Below are positions 33,746 to 44,667 of a stretch of 64,000 nucleotides of DNA, piece by piece (positions within the stretch are counted from its first letter, which is position 1; every line of letters starts with the position of its first letter). The DNA is taken from the NCBI RefSeq assembly GCF_029543085.1, contig NZ_CP119967.1, forward strand, positions 1,018,501 to 1,082,500. The letters are read 5' to 3'. Source of the stretch: Pseudomonas sp. A34-9. GTDB taxonomy: Bacteria > Pseudomonadota > Gammaproteobacteria > Pseudomonadales > Pseudomonadaceae. Under the pieces are notes generated by a model that searched no databases, was not told the origin of the DNA, and saw only the letters and a program-made list of their open reading frames with translations. The translations under genes were made by a program, and so were the position numbers.

Positions 33746-35083
33746 ATGACCGCACCGACTGCAATTCGCCGACTCAACGCTGCTGACCCGGATTTCGCGC
33801 ATCATCTGGATCATCTGCTGAGCTGGGAAAGTGTGTCTGACGACTCGGTCAATCAGCGGGTGCTGGATATCATCAAGGCTGTGCGCGAACGCGGTGACGC
33901 GGCGCTGGTCGAGTTCACCCAGAAGTTCGACGGCCTCGAAGTCGCTTCGATGGCCGACCTGATCCTGCCGCGCGAACGCCTGGAGCTGGCTCTGACGCGG
34001 ATCACCGTGGCACAGCGCGAAGCACTGGAAAAAGCCGCCGCCCGTGTGCGCAGCTACCACGAGAAACAGAAACAGGATTCGTGGAGCTACACCGAAGCTG
34101 ACGGCACGGTGCTGGGCCAGAAGGTCACGCCGCTGGATCGTGCCGGTCTGTACGTGCCGGGTGGCAAGGCGTCGTACCCGTCGTCGGTGTTGATGAACGC
34201 GATTCCGGCCAAGGTCGCCGGCGTGACCGAAGTGGTCATGGTCGTGCCGACCCCGCGCGGTGAAATCAACGAACTGGTGCTGGCGGCTGCGTGCATCGCC
34301 GGCGTTGACCGCGTGTTCACCATCGGCGGTGCGCAAGCCGTCGCGGCTCTGGCCTACGGCACCGAAAGCGTGCCGAAAGTCGATAAGGTGGTTGGTCCGG
34401 GCAACATTTATGTCGCCACGGCCAAGCGCCACGTATTCGGTCAGGTCGGCATCGACATGATCGCCGGCCCTTCGGAAATTCTCGTGGTGTGCGACGGCCA
34501 GACCGATCCGGACTGGATCGCCATGGACCTGTTCTCGCAAGCCGAGCACGACGAAGACGCCCAGGCGATTCTGGTCAGTCCGGACGCCGAGTTCCTCGAC
34601 AAGGTCGCCGCGAGCATCGACAAACTGCTGCCGACCATGGATCGCGCGACCATCATCGAAACCTCGATCAATGGCCGTGGTGCGTTGATTCACGTGAAGG
34701 ACATGGCGCAAGCCATCGAAGTCGCCAACCGCATTGCCCCGGAACACTTGGAACTGTCGGTCGCTGACCCGCAAGCCTGGCTGCCGCAGATCCGCCACGC
34801 TGGCGCTATTTTCATGGGCCGTCACACCTCGGAAGCACTGGGCGACTATTGCGCAGGCCCGAACCACGTATTGCCGACGTCCGGCACCGCGCGATTCTCG
34901 TCGCCGCTGGGTGTGTATGACTTCCAGAAGCGTTCGTCGATCATTTTCTGCTCCGAGGCCGGTGCTTCCGAGCTGGGCAAGACTGCATCGGTGCTGGCCC
35001 GTGGCGAATCGCTGAGCGCTCACGCGCGCAGCGCCGAATACCGCATCAAAGACGAAGACTTTCAACAAGGGCAGGGGAACTGA
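33746..35083 (+). CDS. hisD: Histidinol dehydrogenase
   Basis: HisD oxidises L-histidinol to histidine in two NAD-dependent steps. The 445-residue enzyme has the family signature around [13 protein letters not shown] and zinc/catalytic residues in [12 protein letters not shown] and the C-terminal [12 protein letters not shown]. The ATG follows GAGGCTC. It runs into hisC with a 3-nt gap. Confidence 0.97.
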   Translation: MTAPTAIRRLNAADPDFAHHLDHLLSWESVSDDSVNQRVLDIIKAVRERGDAALVEFTQKFDGLEVASMADLILPRERLELALTRITVAQREALEKAAARVRSYHEKQKQDSWSYTEADGTVLGQKVTPLDRAGLYVPGGKASYPSSVLMNAIPAKVAGVTEVVMVVPTPRGEINELVLAAACIAGVDRVFTIGGAQAVAALAYGTESVPKVDKVVGPGNIYVATAKRHVFGQVGIDMIAGPSEILVVCDGQTDPDWIAMDLFSQAEHDEDAQAILVSPDAEFLDKVAASIDKLLPTMDRATIIETSINGRGALIHVKDMAQAIEVANRIAPEHLELSVADPQAWLPQIRHAGAIFMGRHTSEALGDYCAGPNHVLPTSGTARFSSPLGVYDFQKRSSIIFCSEAGASELGKTASVLARGESLSAHARSAEYRIKDEDFQQGQGN

Positions 35084-35086
35084 GCG

Positions 35087-36139
35087 ATGAGCAAATTCTG
35101 GAGCCCGTTCGTCAAGGATCTGGTGCCATACGTGCCGGGCGAACAACCGAAGCTGACCAAACTGGTCAAGCTCAATACCAACGAAAACCCCTATGGCCCA
35201 TCGCCAAAAGCCTTGGCGGCGATGCAGGTCGAGCTCAACGATAACCTGCGTCTGTACCCGGACCCGAACAGCGATCTGCTGAAAACCGCCGTCGCTCATT
35301 ACTATGGCGTGCAGAGCAATCAGGTGTTCCTCGGCAACGGCTCGGATGAAGTGCTGGCGCATATCTTCCACGGTTTGCTGCAACACGATCAGCCGCTGCT
35401 GTTCCCGGACATCAGTTACAGCTTCTATCCGGTGTATTGCGGTTTGTACGGTATCCAGTACGATGCGGTGCCGCTGGACGCGCAGTTCCAGATCAACCCG
35501 GCGGACTATGCCAAGCCGAATGGCGGAATCATTTTCCCTAATCCGAACGCACCCACCGGTTGCCTGTTGGCACTCGACGCGGTTGAGCAGATCCTCAAGG
35601 CCAGCCCGGATTCGGTGGTCGTGGTGGACGAGGCTTACATCGACTTCGGCGGCGAAACCGCGATCAGTCTGGTGGACCGTTATCCGAACCTGCTGGTGAC
35701 GCAGACCCTGTCCAAGTCGCGTTCGCTGGCCGGCCTACGCGTGGGTCTGGCGGTCGGGCATCCTGATCTGATCGAGGCGCTGGAGCGGATCAAGAACAGC
35801 TTCAACTCTTATCCGCTGGATCGTCTGGCCATTGTCGGCGCGGCAGCGGCGTTCGAAGATCACGAGCATTTCGACAAGACCTGCCGCCTGGTGATCGAGA
35901 GCCGCGAGTGGGTGATTGCGCAGTTGCAGGCCAAGGGTTTTGAAGTGTTGCCGTCGGCGGCGAACTTCATCTTCGCCCGGCATCCGCAGCATGATGCGGC
36001 AGGGCTGGCGGCCAAGCTGCGTGAGCAGGGCGTGATCGTGCGGCACTTCAAGCAGGAGCGGATTGCGCAGTTCCTGCGGATTTCGATTGGCACGCCGGAG
36101 CAGAATCAGGCGCTGATCGACGGCCTCGGCGACCTTTGA
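35087..36139 (+). CDS. hisC: Histidinol-phosphate aminotransferase
   Basis: HisC transfers an amino group to imidazole-acetol phosphate. The 350-residue PLP enzyme has [12 protein letters not shown] at the N-terminus, [17 protein letters not shown], and the PLP lysine in [14 protein letters not shown]. It is 3 nt after hisD, with probable coupled translation. A different REP-like repeat follows. Confidence 0.96.
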   Translation: MSKFWSPFVKDLVPYVPGEQPKLTKLVKLNTNENPYGPSPKALAAMQVELNDNLRLYPDPNSDLLKTAVAHYYGVQSNQVFLGNGSDEVLAHIFHGLLQHDQPLLFPDISYSFYPVYCGLYGIQYDAVPLDAQFQINPADYAKPNGGIIFPNPNAPTGCLLALDAVEQILKASPDSVVVVDEAYIDFGGETAISLVDRYPNLLVTQTLSKSRSLAGLRVGLAVGHPDLIEALERIKNSFNSYPLDRLAIVGAAAAFEDHEHFDKTCRLVIESREWVIAQLQAKGFEVLPSAANFIFARHPQHDAAGLAAKLREQGVIVRHFKQERIAQFLRISIGTPEQNQALIDGLGDL

Positions 36140-36154
36140 TACAACGCTGAACCC

Positions 36155-36242
36155 TGTAGGAGCGAGCCTGCTCGCGATAGCGCAAGGACATTCAACATTT
36201 ATGCTGACTGACCTGGCGCAATCGCGAGCAAGCTCGCTCCCC
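36155..36242. repeat. REP-like palindrome, type II (GCGAGC family)
   Basis: The arms TGTAGGAGCGAGCCTGCTCGCGAT and ATCGCGAGCAAGCTCGCTCCCCC form an inverted repeat around an AT-rich centre, between hisC and the convergent algW. This is a separate family from the GCTGCCGAAGGC repeats. Confidence 0.85.
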
Positions 36243-36262
36243 CATTGTTTTTGCTTGGCGGC

Positions 36263-37420
36263 TTACTCTTCTTTTTCCTGTACCGGCGCCGGTGGCGGAC
36301 GCAGGCCGATTTCAGCGGTGAGCTTCAGCTCTTTGCCATTGCGCATCACCTGAATCGTCACTTTGTCGGTCGGTTTGATCCGCGCGACCTGGTTCATTGA
36401 ACGACGGCCATCACCGGCCGGTTCGCCGTCAATGCTCAGAATCACATCACCCAATTGCAGGCCGGCTTTCTGCGCCGGGCCATCGCGGAAGATCCCTGCG
36501 ACGACAATCCCCGGACGCCCGGACAAACCAAACGACTCGGCCAGTTCCTGGGTCAGCGGCTGCACTTCAATGCCCAGCCAGCCACGAATCACCTGACCGT
36601 GCTCGATGATCGACTTCATCACCTCCATCGCCAGTTTCACCGGAATGGCAAAACCGATGCCCTGCGAGCCGCCGGACTTGGAGAAGATCGCCGTGTTGAT
36701 ACCGGTCAGGTTGCCGTTGGCGTCGACCAGTGCGCCGCCGGAGTTGCCCGGGTTGATCGCCGCGTCAGTCTGGATGAAGTCTTCGTAGTTGTTCAGGCCC
36801 AACTGATTACGCCCGGTGGCGCTGATGATGCCCATGGTCACGGTCTGCCCCACACCGAACGGGTTACCGATGGCCAGCGCGACGTCGCCGATACGAATAT
36901 TGTCGGAACGGCCGACAGTGATCGCCGGCAGGGTTTTCAGGTCGATCTTCAACACCGCGAGGTCGGTTTCCGGATCGCTGCCGATCACTCGGGCGAGAGT
37001 TTCACGGCCGTCCTTCAGGGCGACCACAATCTGATCGGCACCGCTGGTCACGTGGTTGTTGGTGAGGATGTAGCCCTCCGGGCTCATGATCACGCCGGAG
37101 CCGAGGCTCGATTCCATGCGCTTCTGCTTCCGCGAGTTATCACCAAAGAAGCGGCGGAACTGCGGATCTTCAAACAGCGGATGCGCCGGTTTGTTGATGA
37201 CTTTGGTGGTGTACAGATTGACCACTGAAGGCGCGGCAATGGTCACGGCATCCGCATAGGACACCGGCCCCTGCTGCACGCTGGTGGTCTGCGGGGCCTG
37301 TTGCAGGTTGACGTCGAGGCTCGGCAGCCCGACCCACTGCGGGTAACGCTGAATAATCAACAGAGCGATAAGCACGCCGGCCAACAGCGGCCAGCCCATA
37401 AAACGCAGCGCCTTGAACAT
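36263..37420 (-). CDS. algW: Periplasmic serine protease AlgW (DegS family)
   Basis: AlgW is the site-1 protease that cleaves the anti-sigma factor MucA in response to envelope stress, releasing AlgU (sigma-E) and alginate/envelope genes. The 385-residue protein has an N-terminal membrane anchor, a trypsin-like domain with triad H123 (TNNHV), D153 (ETDLAVLK) and S227 (NPGNSGG), then one PDZ domain and a Pro-rich tail. It is divergent from the Nif3-like gene. Confidence 0.95.
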   Translation of the reverse strand: MFKALRFMGWPLLAGVLIALLIIQRYPQWVGLPSLDVNLQQAPQTTSVQQGPVSYADAVTIAAPSVVNLYTTKVINKPAHPLFEDPQFRRFFGDNSRKQKRMESSLGSGVIMSPEGYILTNNHVTSGADQIVVALKDGRETLARVIGSDPETDLAVLKIDLKTLPAITVGRSDNIRIGDVALAIGNPFGVGQTVTMGIISATGRNQLGLNNYEDFIQTDAAINPGNSGGALVDANGNLTGINTAIFSKSGGSQGIGFAIPVKLAMEVMKSIIEHGQVIRGWLGIEVQPLTQELAESFGLSGRPGIVVAGIFRDGPAQKAGLQLGDVILSIDGEPAGDGRRSMNQVARIKPTDKVTIQVMRNGKELKLTAEIGLRPPPAPVQEKEE

Positions 37421-37523
37421 TAAGCACGTCCTGGAAGAGTTGCAGGCGGGGTCAGACCGCCCATAATGTCGCGCATTATACGAGGCCGCGCGTGCCTCTG
37501 AACGGGATATTTAGGAGTCTTTC

Positions 37524-38282
37524 ATGGCCGTTGCCCTCAGCACCCTCGTCGAAGAAGCCGACCGTTACCTTGGCAGTGCGAAAATTGCCGATTATTGCCC
37601 GAATGGATTGCAGGTCGAGGGCCGCCCGCAAGTGATGCGCATCGTTAGCGGCGTCACGGCCAGTCAGGCCTTGCTCGATGCCGCCGTCGAGGCCGGGGCC
37701 GATCTGGTGCTGGTGCACCACGGATACTTCTGGAAGGGCGAGAACCCGTGCGTCACCGGCATGAAGCAGCGCCGACTGAAGACCTTGCTCAAGCACGACA
37801 TCAGTCTGCTCGCTTACCACTTGCCGCTGGATTTGCATCCTGATGTCGGCAACAACGTGCAACTGGCGCGTCAACTGGACATCACTGTTGAAGGCCCGCT
37901 GGACCCGGATAATCTTAAAATCGTGGGTCTGGTCGGGTCTTTGAAAGAGCCGATGACGGCACGCGATTTCGCCCGCAAGGTGCAAGAAGTCATGGGCCGC
38001 GAACCGTTGCTGATTGAAGGCAGCCCGATGATTCGCCGGGTTGGCTGGTGCACAGGCGGTGGCCAAGGCTATATCGATCAGGCCGTCGCCGCAGGCGTCG
38101 ATCTGTATCTCAGCGGTGAAGCTTCCGAACAGACCTTCCACAGCGCCCGCGAAAACGACATCAGCTTTATTGCCGCCGGCCACCACGCCACCGAGCGCTA
38201 CGGCGTGCAGGCGCTGGGCGACTACCTGGCAAAACGCTTCGCCGTCGAACACATCTTCATCGACTGCCCGAATCCAATCTGA
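37524..38282 (+). CDS. Nif3-like dinuclear metal centre protein
   Basis: The 252-residue product belongs to the Nif3/YbgI family of ring-shaped hexamers with a two-metal site. Metal-binding segments VLVHHGYFWKG, YHLPLDLH and the C-terminal GHHATERYGVQALG are intact. Some relatives have GTP cyclohydrolase-like activity, but the role here is unknown. It sits between algW and cysDN as in P. aeruginosa. Confidence 0.9.
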   Translation: MAVALSTLVEEADRYLGSAKIADYCPNGLQVEGRPQVMRIVSGVTASQALLDAAVEAGADLVLVHHGYFWKGENPCVTGMKQRRLKTLLKHDISLLAYHLPLDLHPDVGNNVQLARQLDITVEGPLDPDNLKIVGLVGSLKEPMTARDFARKVQEVMGREPLLIEGSPMIRRVGWCTGGGQGYIDQAVAAGVDLYLSGEASEQTFHSARENDISFIAAGHHATERYGVQALGDYLAKRFAVEHIFIDCPNPI

Positions 38283-38298
38283 CAACCACCACTCCCCT

Positions 38299-38384
38299 GT
38301 GTAGGAGCTGCCGAAGGCTGCGATCTCTTGATCTGGCCTTTTAAAAACAAGATCAAAAGATCGCAGCCTTCGGCAGCTCCTACA
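38299..38384. repeat. REP-like palindrome, type I, arms inward
   Basis: Inverted repeat from GTGTAGGAGCTGCCGAAGG to CTTCGGCAGCTCCTAC, with GATCTCTTGATC / GATCAAAAGATC facing a TTTAAAAA centre. It lies between two genes on the same strand. The remaining 144 bp to cysD should hold the cysD promoter. Confidence 0.85.
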
Positions 38385-38528
38385 GGACAGTCATCGCCCA
38401 AACGAGTGGGCATATTCATATACCCTTTCGATCTAGTCGGCGTCCTGATTAGAAGAGGCCGCTGTGCTAGGATTTCCCGCTCGAACACGGCCCGCTGGCC
38501 GTTCATAAGAAAGTTTTCGTGAGTAGCC

Positions 38529-39446
38529 ATGGTCGACAAACTGACGCATCTGAAACAGCTGGAGGCGGAAAGCATCCACATCATCCGCGAGGTGGCCGCC
38601 GAGTTCGATAACCCGGTGATGCTGTACTCCATCGGTAAAGACTCCGCCGTGATGCTGCATCTGGCACGCAAGGCGTTCTTCCCGGGCAAGCTGCCGTTTC
38701 CGGTGATGCACGTCGACACCCGCTGGAAATTCCAGGAGATGTACAAGTTCCGCGACAAGATGGTCGAAGAACTGGGCCTGGACCTGATCACCCACATCAA
38801 CCCCGATGGCGTGGCGCAGAACATCAACCCGTTCACCCACGGCAGTGCCAAGCACACCGACATCATGAAAACCGAAGGCCTGAAACAGGCACTCGACAAG
38901 CATGGTTTCGACGCAGCGTTCGGCGGCGCCCGTCGCGATGAAGAGAAATCCCGCGCCAAAGAGCGCGTGTACTCGTTCCGTGACAGCAAGCACCGCTGGG
39001 ACCCGAAAAACCAGCGCCCGGAGCTGTGGAACGTCTACAACGGCAAGGTCAACAAGGGCGAATCCATTCGTGTGTTCCCGTTGTCGAACTGGACCGAACT
39101 GGACATCTGGCAATACATCTACCTCGAAGGCATCCCGATCGTGCCGCTGTACTTCGCCGCCGAGCGCGAAGTGATCGAGAAGAACGGCACGCTGATCATG
39201 ATCGACGACGAGCGCATCCTCGAGCACCTGTCCGACGAAGACAAAGCGCGCATCGTCAAAAAGAAAGTGCGTTTCCGCACCCTTGGCTGCTACCCGTTGA
39301 CGGGCGCCGTGGAGTCCGAGGCCGAAAGCCTCACCGACATCATTCAAGAAATGCTCCTGACGCGAACTTCCGAGCGCCAGGGCCGAGTCATCGACCACGA
39401 TGGCGCCGGCTCGATGGAAGATAAAAAACGTCAAGGCTATTTCTAA
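38529..39446 (+). CDS. cysD: Sulfate adenylyltransferase subunit 2
   Basis: CysD adenylates sulfate to APS with energy from the CysN GTPase in assimilatory sulfate reduction. The 305-residue product has the PP-loop-like [11 protein letters not shown] motif and conserved [14 protein letters not shown] and [14 protein letters not shown] segments. The gene ends 9 nt before cysN. Confidence 0.97.
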   Translation: MVDKLTHLKQLEAESIHIIREVAAEFDNPVMLYSIGKDSAVMLHLARKAFFPGKLPFPVMHVDTRWKFQEMYKFRDKMVEELGLDLITHINPDGVAQNINPFTHGSAKHTDIMKTEGLKQALDKHGFDAAFGGARRDEEKSRAKERVYSFRDSKHRWDPKNQRPELWNVYNGKVNKGESIRVFPLSNWTELDIWQYIYLEGIPIVPLYFAAEREVIEKNGTLIMIDDERILEHLSDEDKARIVKKKVRFRTLGCYPLTGAVESEAESLTDIIQEMLLTRTSERQGRVIDHDGAGSMEDKKRQGYF

Positions 39447-39455
39447 GGGGCTGTC

Positions 39456-41354
39456 ATGTCGCACGTATCTGATTTGATCAGCGAGGACATCCTCGCCTAC
39501 CTGGGCCAGCACGAACGTAAAGAGCTGCTGCGCTTTTTGACTTGCGGTAACGTCGATGACGGCAAGAGCACCCTGATCGGGCGCCTGCTGCACGACTCGA
39601 AGATGATCTACGAAGATCACCTCGAAGCCATCACCCGCGACTCGAAGAAAGTCGGCACCACCGGTGACGATATCGACCTGGCGTTGCTGGTCGACGGTCT
39701 GCAGGCCGAGCGTGAGCAGGGCATCACCATCGATGTCGCTTACCGTTATTTCTCCACCGCCAAACGCAAATTCATCATCGCCGATACGCCTGGCCATGAG
39801 CAGTACACCCGCAACATGGCCACCGGTGCGTCCACCTGTGACCTGGCGATCATCCTCGTCGACGCGCGGTACGGCGTGCAGACCCAGACCCGTCGCCACA
39901 GCTTCATCGCCTCCCTGCTGGGGATCAAACACATCGTCGTCGCCATCAACAAGATGGACTTGAAGGGCTTCGATGAAGGCGTGTTCGAGTCGATCAAGGC
40001 TGACTACCTGAAGTTCGCCGAAGGCTTGAAGATGAAGCCGACCAGCATGCACTTCGTGCCGATGTCTGCCCTCAAGGGCGACAACGTGGTGAACAAGTCC
40101 GAGCGTTCGCCTTGGTACAAGGGCCAGTCGCTGATGGAAATCCTTGAGACCGTGGAAGTGGCGGGCGATCGCAACTTCACCGATCTGCGTTTCCCGGTGC
40201 AGTACGTCAACCGTCCGAACCTGAACTTCCGTGGTTTCGCCGGCACGCTGGCCAGCGGCATCGTCAAGAAGGGCGACGAAGTCGTGGTGCTGCCGTCGGG
40301 CAAGAGCAGCCGGGTGAAATCCATCGTCACTTTCGAAGGTGAGCTGGAACATGCCGGTCCTGGTCAGGCCGTAACGCTGACCATGGAAGACGAAATCGAC
40401 ATCTCCCGTGGCGACCTGCTGGTGCATGCCGACAACGTGCCGCCGGTCACCGACAGCTTCGAAGCGATGCTGGTGTGGATGGCTGAAGAGCCGATGCTGC
40501 CGGGCAAGAAATACGACATCAAACGCGCCACCAGTTACGTGCCGGGCTCGATTGCCAGCATCGTCAACAAGGTCGACGTCAACACCCTTGAAGAAGGCCC
40601 GGCGAGCGCGTTGCAGCTCAACGAAATCGGCAAGGTGAAGATCGCGCTCGACGCGCCGATCGCCCTCGACGGTTACGAGAGCAACCGCACCACCGGCGCG
40701 TTCATCATCATCGACCGTTTGACCAACGGCACCGTTGGCGCCGGCATGATCGTTGCGCAACCGGTGACGCATGGCACTGCCACGCACCACGGCAAGCTGG
40801 CCCACGTTGCCACAGAAGAGCGCGCCCAGCGTTTCGGCCAGCAACCGGCTACCGTGCTGTTCAGCGGCCTGTCGGGCGCAGGCAAAAGCACGCTGGCTTA
40901 TGCGGTCGAGCGCAAGCTGTTCGACATGGGCCGTGCGGTGTTTGTGCTCGATGGCCAGAACCTGCGTCACGACCTCAATAAAGGTCTGCCGCAGGATCGT
41001 ACCGGTCGCACTGAAAATTGGCGCCGGGCCGCGCACGTCGCGCGTCAGTTCAACGAAGCCGGCCTGCTGACCCTGGCCGCGTTCGTTGCGCCGAGTGCCG
41101 AAGGACGCGAGCAGGCCAAGGAGCTGATCGGCAAGGATCGTCTGCTGACGGTCTACGTACAGGCCTCGCCGGCCGTGTGCGCCGAGCGTGATCCGCAAGG
41201 CCTGTACGCGGCTGGCGGCGACAACATCCCGGGCGAGTCCTTCCCGTACGACGTGCCGCTGAATGCCGATCTGGTGATCGACACGCAGACACTGAGTCTG
41301 GAAGAGAGCGTCAAGCAAGTGCTGGATCTGCTGCGCAAGCGTGGCGCGATCTAA
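39456..41354 (+). CDS. cysN: Bifunctional sulfate adenylyltransferase subunit 1 / APS kinase
   Basis: The 632-residue fusion (often called CysNC) joins the GTPase that drives APS synthesis to an APS kinase making PAPS. GTPase motifs are GNVDDGKST (31-39), DTPGHEQYT (110-118) and NKMD (165-168). The kinase P-loop is GLSGAGKST (471-479), with DGQNLRHDL and [10 protein letters not shown]. The fusion is standard in Pseudomonas. A strong terminator follows. Confidence 0.97.
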   Translation: MSHVSDLISEDILAYLGQHERKELLRFLTCGNVDDGKSTLIGRLLHDSKMIYEDHLEAITRDSKKVGTTGDDIDLALLVDGLQAEREQGITIDVAYRYFSTAKRKFIIADTPGHEQYTRNMATGASTCDLAIILVDARYGVQTQTRRHSFIASLLGIKHIVVAINKMDLKGFDEGVFESIKADYLKFAEGLKMKPTSMHFVPMSALKGDNVVNKSERSPWYKGQSLMEILETVEVAGDRNFTDLRFPVQYVNRPNLNFRGFAGTLASGIVKKGDEVVVLPSGKSSRVKSIVTFEGELEHAGPGQAVTLTMEDEIDISRGDLLVHADNVPPVTDSFEAMLVWMAEEPMLPGKKYDIKRATSYVPGSIASIVNKVDVNTLEEGPASALQLNEIGKVKIALDAPIALDGYESNRTTGAFIIIDRLTNGTVGAGMIVAQPVTHGTATHHGKLAHVATEERAQRFGQQPATVLFSGLSGAGKSTLAYAVERKLFDMGRAVFVLDGQNLRHDLNKGLPQDRTGRTENWRRAAHVARQFNEAGLLTLAAFVAPSAEGREQAKELIGKDRLLTVYVQASPAVCAERDPQGLYAAGGDNIPGESFPYDVPLNADLVIDTQTLSLEESVKQVLDLLRKRGAI

Positions 41355-41370
41355 GCGTTAGCGACCAATG

Positions 41371-41410
41371 AAAAGCCCGTCGATGAGTGATCATCGGCGG
41401 GCTTTTTTTT
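41371..41410 (+). terminator. Rho-independent terminator after cysN
   Basis: The stem GCCCGTCGATGA / TCATCGGCGGGC (one G-U pair) with loop GTGA is followed by eight T. It ends the cysD-cysN transcript. Confidence 0.92.
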
Positions 41411-41421
41411 CGCTTTGAGAT

Positions 41422-41494
41422 GTCAAAAGATCGCAGCCTTCGGCAGCTCCTACATTGGATCGGCGTACACCCTGTAGGAGCTTGCGATCTTTTC
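41422..41494. repeat. REP-like palindrome, type I, arms outward, truncated
   Basis: The left arm CAAAAGATCGCAGCC..GGCAGCTCCTAC is complete. The right arm CCTGTAGGAGCTTGCGATCTTTTCG has lost about ten bases of the GCCGAAGGC block. It directly abuts a second, unrelated palindrome. Confidence 0.8.
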
Positions 41495-41608
41495 GTGATC
41501 GTTCCCACGCTCTGCGTGGGAACGCAGCCCGGGACGCTCCGCGTCCCACCTAAAGCGGACGCAGAGCGTCCAGTGAGGCATTCCCACGCGGAGCATGGGA
41601 ACGATCAT
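41495..41608. repeat. Composite palindromic repeat ending in a gene's stop codon
   Basis: Ends GTGATCGTTCCCACGCTCTGCGTGGGAACG and ..TTCCCACGCGGAGCATGGGAACGATCAT are inverted; nested inside are GGGACGCTCCGCGTCCC and GGACGCAGAGCGTCC. The right end TGATCG (read on minus) supplies the TGA of the acyltransferase gene at 41605-41607. A recognisable Pseudomonas repeat type, distinct from the REP-like families. Confidence 0.8.
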
Positions 41609-42507
41609 ACGGAAGGATATTCGCGGTGCATCTGTTCCAGTAACGCGTCTTTATCCAGCCACAGCTGGTTGATCCAGCCCTGAAACTGCAAGCGATACTC
41701 ACCATCCTGGTCGTAATTCTTGCCAATGAATTGCTGCGGAATTTTCAGCTCTTCAAAGTGCACCACCACATCGCGCACATTGCCGCACAGCAGATCCCAG
41801 AACCCCGGACGCCCGGCCGGGTAGTGAATCGTCACATTGACGATCGACTCCAGCTGTTCGCCCATCGCATCCAGCACAAAGGCAATCCCGCCAGCCTTCG
41901 GTTTGAGCAAGTATTTGAACGGCGATTGCTGCTGCGCATGCTTGCCTTCGGTGAAGCGCGTGCCTTCAACGAAGTTGAAAATCCCCACCGGGTTATTGCG
42001 AAACTTCGCGCAAGTCTTACGGGTAGTTTCCAGGTCTTTGCCTTTCTTCTCCGGGTGCTTGGCCAGGTATGCCTTGGAGTAGCGCTTCATGAACGGAAAG
42101 CCCAGCGCCCACCAGGCCAGACCGATCACCGGCACCCAGATCAGCTCCTGCTTGAGGAAGAACTTCAGCGGCTGAATCCTGCGGTTGAGCACGTATTGCA
42201 ACACCAGAATATCGACCCAGCTCTGATGGTTACTGGTGATCAGATACGAGTGCTGATAGTCGAGGCCTTGCAGCCCGCTGACGTGCCAGCGCGTACGCCG
42301 GACCAGGTTCATCCAGCCCTTGTTGTTACTGATCCATGCCTCGTGGGTATGGCTCATCAACCAGAGCGAAGCCCGCCGGGCGAGGTCGAACGGCAGCACT
42401 TTGATCAGCGCCACGCAGAACAGAAACGAGCACAGCAGAATCGTATTGAGTGCCAACAGCAGCGCGGCGATCACGCCGCGCAACGGTGCAGGTAGAAAAT
42501 CCAGCAT
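41605..42507 (-). CDS. PlsC-like acyltransferase (YihG type)
   Basis: The 300-residue membrane protein belongs to the 1-acyl-glycerol-3-phosphate acyltransferase family, YihG/LCLAT-like branch. The catalytic HX4D is NHQSWVD and the second motif is EGTRFTEGK. Two hydrophobic segments lie near the N-terminus. Its ATG directly abuts the pta stop. The stop codon comes from the adjoining palindromic repeat, so the native C-terminus may have been altered slightly. Confidence 0.88.
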   Translation of the reverse strand: MLDFLPAPLRGVIAALLLALNTILLCSFLFCVALIKVLPFDLARRASLWLMSHTHEAWISNNKGWMNLVRRTRWHVSGLQGLDYQHSYLITSNHQSWVDILVLQYVLNRRIQPLKFFLKQELIWVPVIGLAWWALGFPFMKRYSKAYLAKHPEKKGKDLETTRKTCAKFRNNPVGIFNFVEGTRFTEGKHAQQQSPFKYLLKPKAGGIAFVLDAMGEQLESIVNVTIHYPAGRPGFWDLLCGNVRDVVVHFEELKIPQQFIGKNYDQDGEYRLQFQGWINQLWLDKDALLEQMHREYPSV

Positions 42508-44607
42508 TTACACATCCATAGGTCGGTTGGCGGCTTGAATCGCCGTGAGGGCGATGGTGTAGACGATGTCATCGACCTGCGCGCCGCGCGGCAAGTCGTT
42601 CACCGGTTTGCGCAGGCCTTGCAGCATCGGCCCGAGGCTGACGCAATCGGCGCTGCGTTGTACGGCTTTGTGGGTGGTGTTGCCGGTGTTCAGATCCGGG
42701 AACACGAACACGGTGGCGCGACCGGCGACCTGACTGTTCGGCGCCAGTTGCCGGGCGACTTCTGCGTTGGCGGCGGCGTCGTATTGCAGCGGGCCGTCGA
42801 TCAGCAGCGAGTGCTGTTGCTCGTGGGCGAGCAGGGTGGCCTCGCGGACTTTCTCGACCTCTTCACCCGTGGCCGATTCGCCGCTGGAGTAACTGATCAT
42901 CGCCACGCGCGGGGTGATGCCGAATGCCGCCGCCGAATCAGCGCTTTGCAGGGCAATCTCGGCCAGTTCCGTCGCGCTCGGGTGCGGGTTCATCACGCAG
43001 TCGCCATACACCAGCACTTCTTCCGGGAACAGCATGAAGAACACCGACGACACCAGCGTGCAACCCGGTGCCGTCTTGATCAACTGAAGGGCCGGGCGAA
43101 TGGTGTTGGCGGTGGTGTTGATCACACCCGAGACCAGACCGTCGACTTCATCCAGCGCGAGCATCATGGTGCCGATCACCACGGTGTCTTCCAGTTGCTG
43201 CTCGGCCATCGGCGCATTGAGGCTCTTGGTTTTGCGCAGGGCGACCATCGGCTCGACGTAGCGCTCGCGGATCAGGTCCGGATCGAGAATCTCCAGCCCC
43301 GGTGGCAAGACGATACCCTGGGCGCGGGCCACGGCTTCGACGTCTGCAGGTTTGGCCAGCAGCACGCAACGGGCGATCCCGCGTTCCTGACAGATGGCCG
43401 CCGCTTGTACGGTGAACGGCTCGCTGCCTTCGGGCAGGACGATGCGCTTGTTCGCCGCCTGCGCGCGCTGAATCAACTGATAGCGGAACACGGCGGGCGA
43501 CAGGCGCATTTCCCGTGGCGTACCGCAGCGCTGGTGCAGCCATTTGGCGTCGAGATGGCTGGCGACGAAATCGGTGATGATCTCCGCGCGCTCGCGGTCA
43601 TCGATCGGAATTTCCTTGTTCAAACCGTTGAGCAGGTTGGCGGTGTCGTAGGAGCCGGTGCTCACCGACAACACCGGCAAGCCTGCCTGCAACGCGCCGC
43701 GGCACAAGTCCATGATGCGTGGATCGGGCAAGGTGTCGCTGGTCAGCAGCAGGCCGGCCAGTGGCACGCCGTTGATCGCCGCCAGGCTGACGGCGAGGAT
43801 GATGTCGTCGCGATCCCCCGGCGTCACCACCAAAACGCCGGGCTTGAGCAGCTCGACGGTGTTGCGCATGGTGCGTGCGCAAATGATGATCTTGGTCATC
43901 CGTCGGGTTTCGTAGTCACCGGCATTGAGCACTTGCGCGCCCATCAGGTCGGCGACGTCGCGGGTGCGTGGTGCGTTGAGTTCGGGTTGGAACGGGATGC
44001 AGCCGAGCAAGCGGAAATCACCGCTGCGCAGCAACGGCGAATGCTCTTTCAGACGGGTGGCGAAGGCGTCCATGCTCTCCTCGGTCTTGACCTTGTTGAG
44101 GATCACGCCGAGGACTTTCGGGTCTTTCGGCCCGCCGAACAATTGCGCCTGCAACTCGACGCGGCCAGACAGTTCGGCGAGCACTTCGTTTTCCGGCGCC
44201 GAGACCAGAATCACCTCGGCATCGAGGCTCTTGGCCAAGTGCAGGTTGACGCGCGCGGCGTAGCTGGCGCTGCGGGTCGGCACCATGCCTTCAACGACCA
44301 GCACGTCTTTGCCGATGGCCGCTTGCTGATACAGGGTGATGATTTCTTCGAGCAACTCATCGAGCTGACCGTCGCCGAGCATCCGCTCGACGTGGGCCAG
44401 GCCCAGCGGCTGCGGTGGTTTCAGGCCGTGAGTGCGCGCCACCAGTTCGGTGGAGCGTTCAGGGCCGGTGTCGCCCGGGTGCGGCTGCGCAATCGGTTTG
44501 AAGAAGCCGACTTTCAGGCCCGCTCGCTCCAGCGTACGCACCAGCCCGAGGCTGATGGAGGTCAGACCCACGCCAAAATCGGTGGGTGCGATAAAAAAAG
44601 TTTGCAT
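42508..44607 (-). CDS. pta: Phosphate acetyltransferase
   Basis: Pta interconverts acetyl-CoA and acetyl phosphate. The 699-residue long form has an N-terminal P-loop-like (dethiobiotin-synthetase-related) domain, a central DRTGG domain and a C-terminal PTA/PTB catalytic domain starting near residue 375. No ackA is adjacent, although the pta-ackA pair is the usual arrangement. It is probably co-transcribed with the DUF3565 gene upstream and the acyltransferase downstream. Confidence 0.95.
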   Translation of the reverse strand: MQTFFIAPTDFGVGLTSISLGLVRTLERAGLKVGFFKPIAQPHPGDTGPERSTELVARTHGLKPPQPLGLAHVERMLGDGQLDELLEEIITLYQQAAIGKDVLVVEGMVPTRSASYAARVNLHLAKSLDAEVILVSAPENEVLAELSGRVELQAQLFGGPKDPKVLGVILNKVKTEESMDAFATRLKEHSPLLRSGDFRLLGCIPFQPELNAPRTRDVADLMGAQVLNAGDYETRRMTKIIICARTMRNTVELLKPGVLVVTPGDRDDIILAVSLAAINGVPLAGLLLTSDTLPDPRIMDLCRGALQAGLPVLSVSTGSYDTANLLNGLNKEIPIDDRERAEIITDFVASHLDAKWLHQRCGTPREMRLSPAVFRYQLIQRAQAANKRIVLPEGSEPFTVQAAAICQERGIARCVLLAKPADVEAVARAQGIVLPPGLEILDPDLIRERYVEPMVALRKTKSLNAPMAEQQLEDTVVIGTMMLALDEVDGLVSGVINTTANTIRPALQLIKTAPGCTLVSSVFFMLFPEEVLVYGDCVMNPHPSATELAEIALQSADSAAAFGITPRVAMISYSSGESATGEEVEKVREATLLAHEQQHSLLIDGPLQYDAAANAEVARQLAPNSQVAGRATVFVFPDLNTGNTTHKAVQRSADCVSLGPMLQGLRKPVNDLPRGAQVDDIVYTIALTAIQAANRPMDV

Positions 44608-44667
44608 GCGAATTCTCTAAAGTTGCATGGCAATGGCGATCATCTATCTCTGACAATCTGCCGAAAT

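Noticed and set aside
33674..35386. 570-codon frame antisense to hisD
   Set aside because: Same reason; HisD is complete on the plus strand.
38433..41318. Long open frame antisense to cysD-cysN (over 900 codons)
   Set aside because: It mirrors the GC-rich codon usage of the real genes, has no ribosome site or family similarity, and the sense strand carries complete enzyme motifs.
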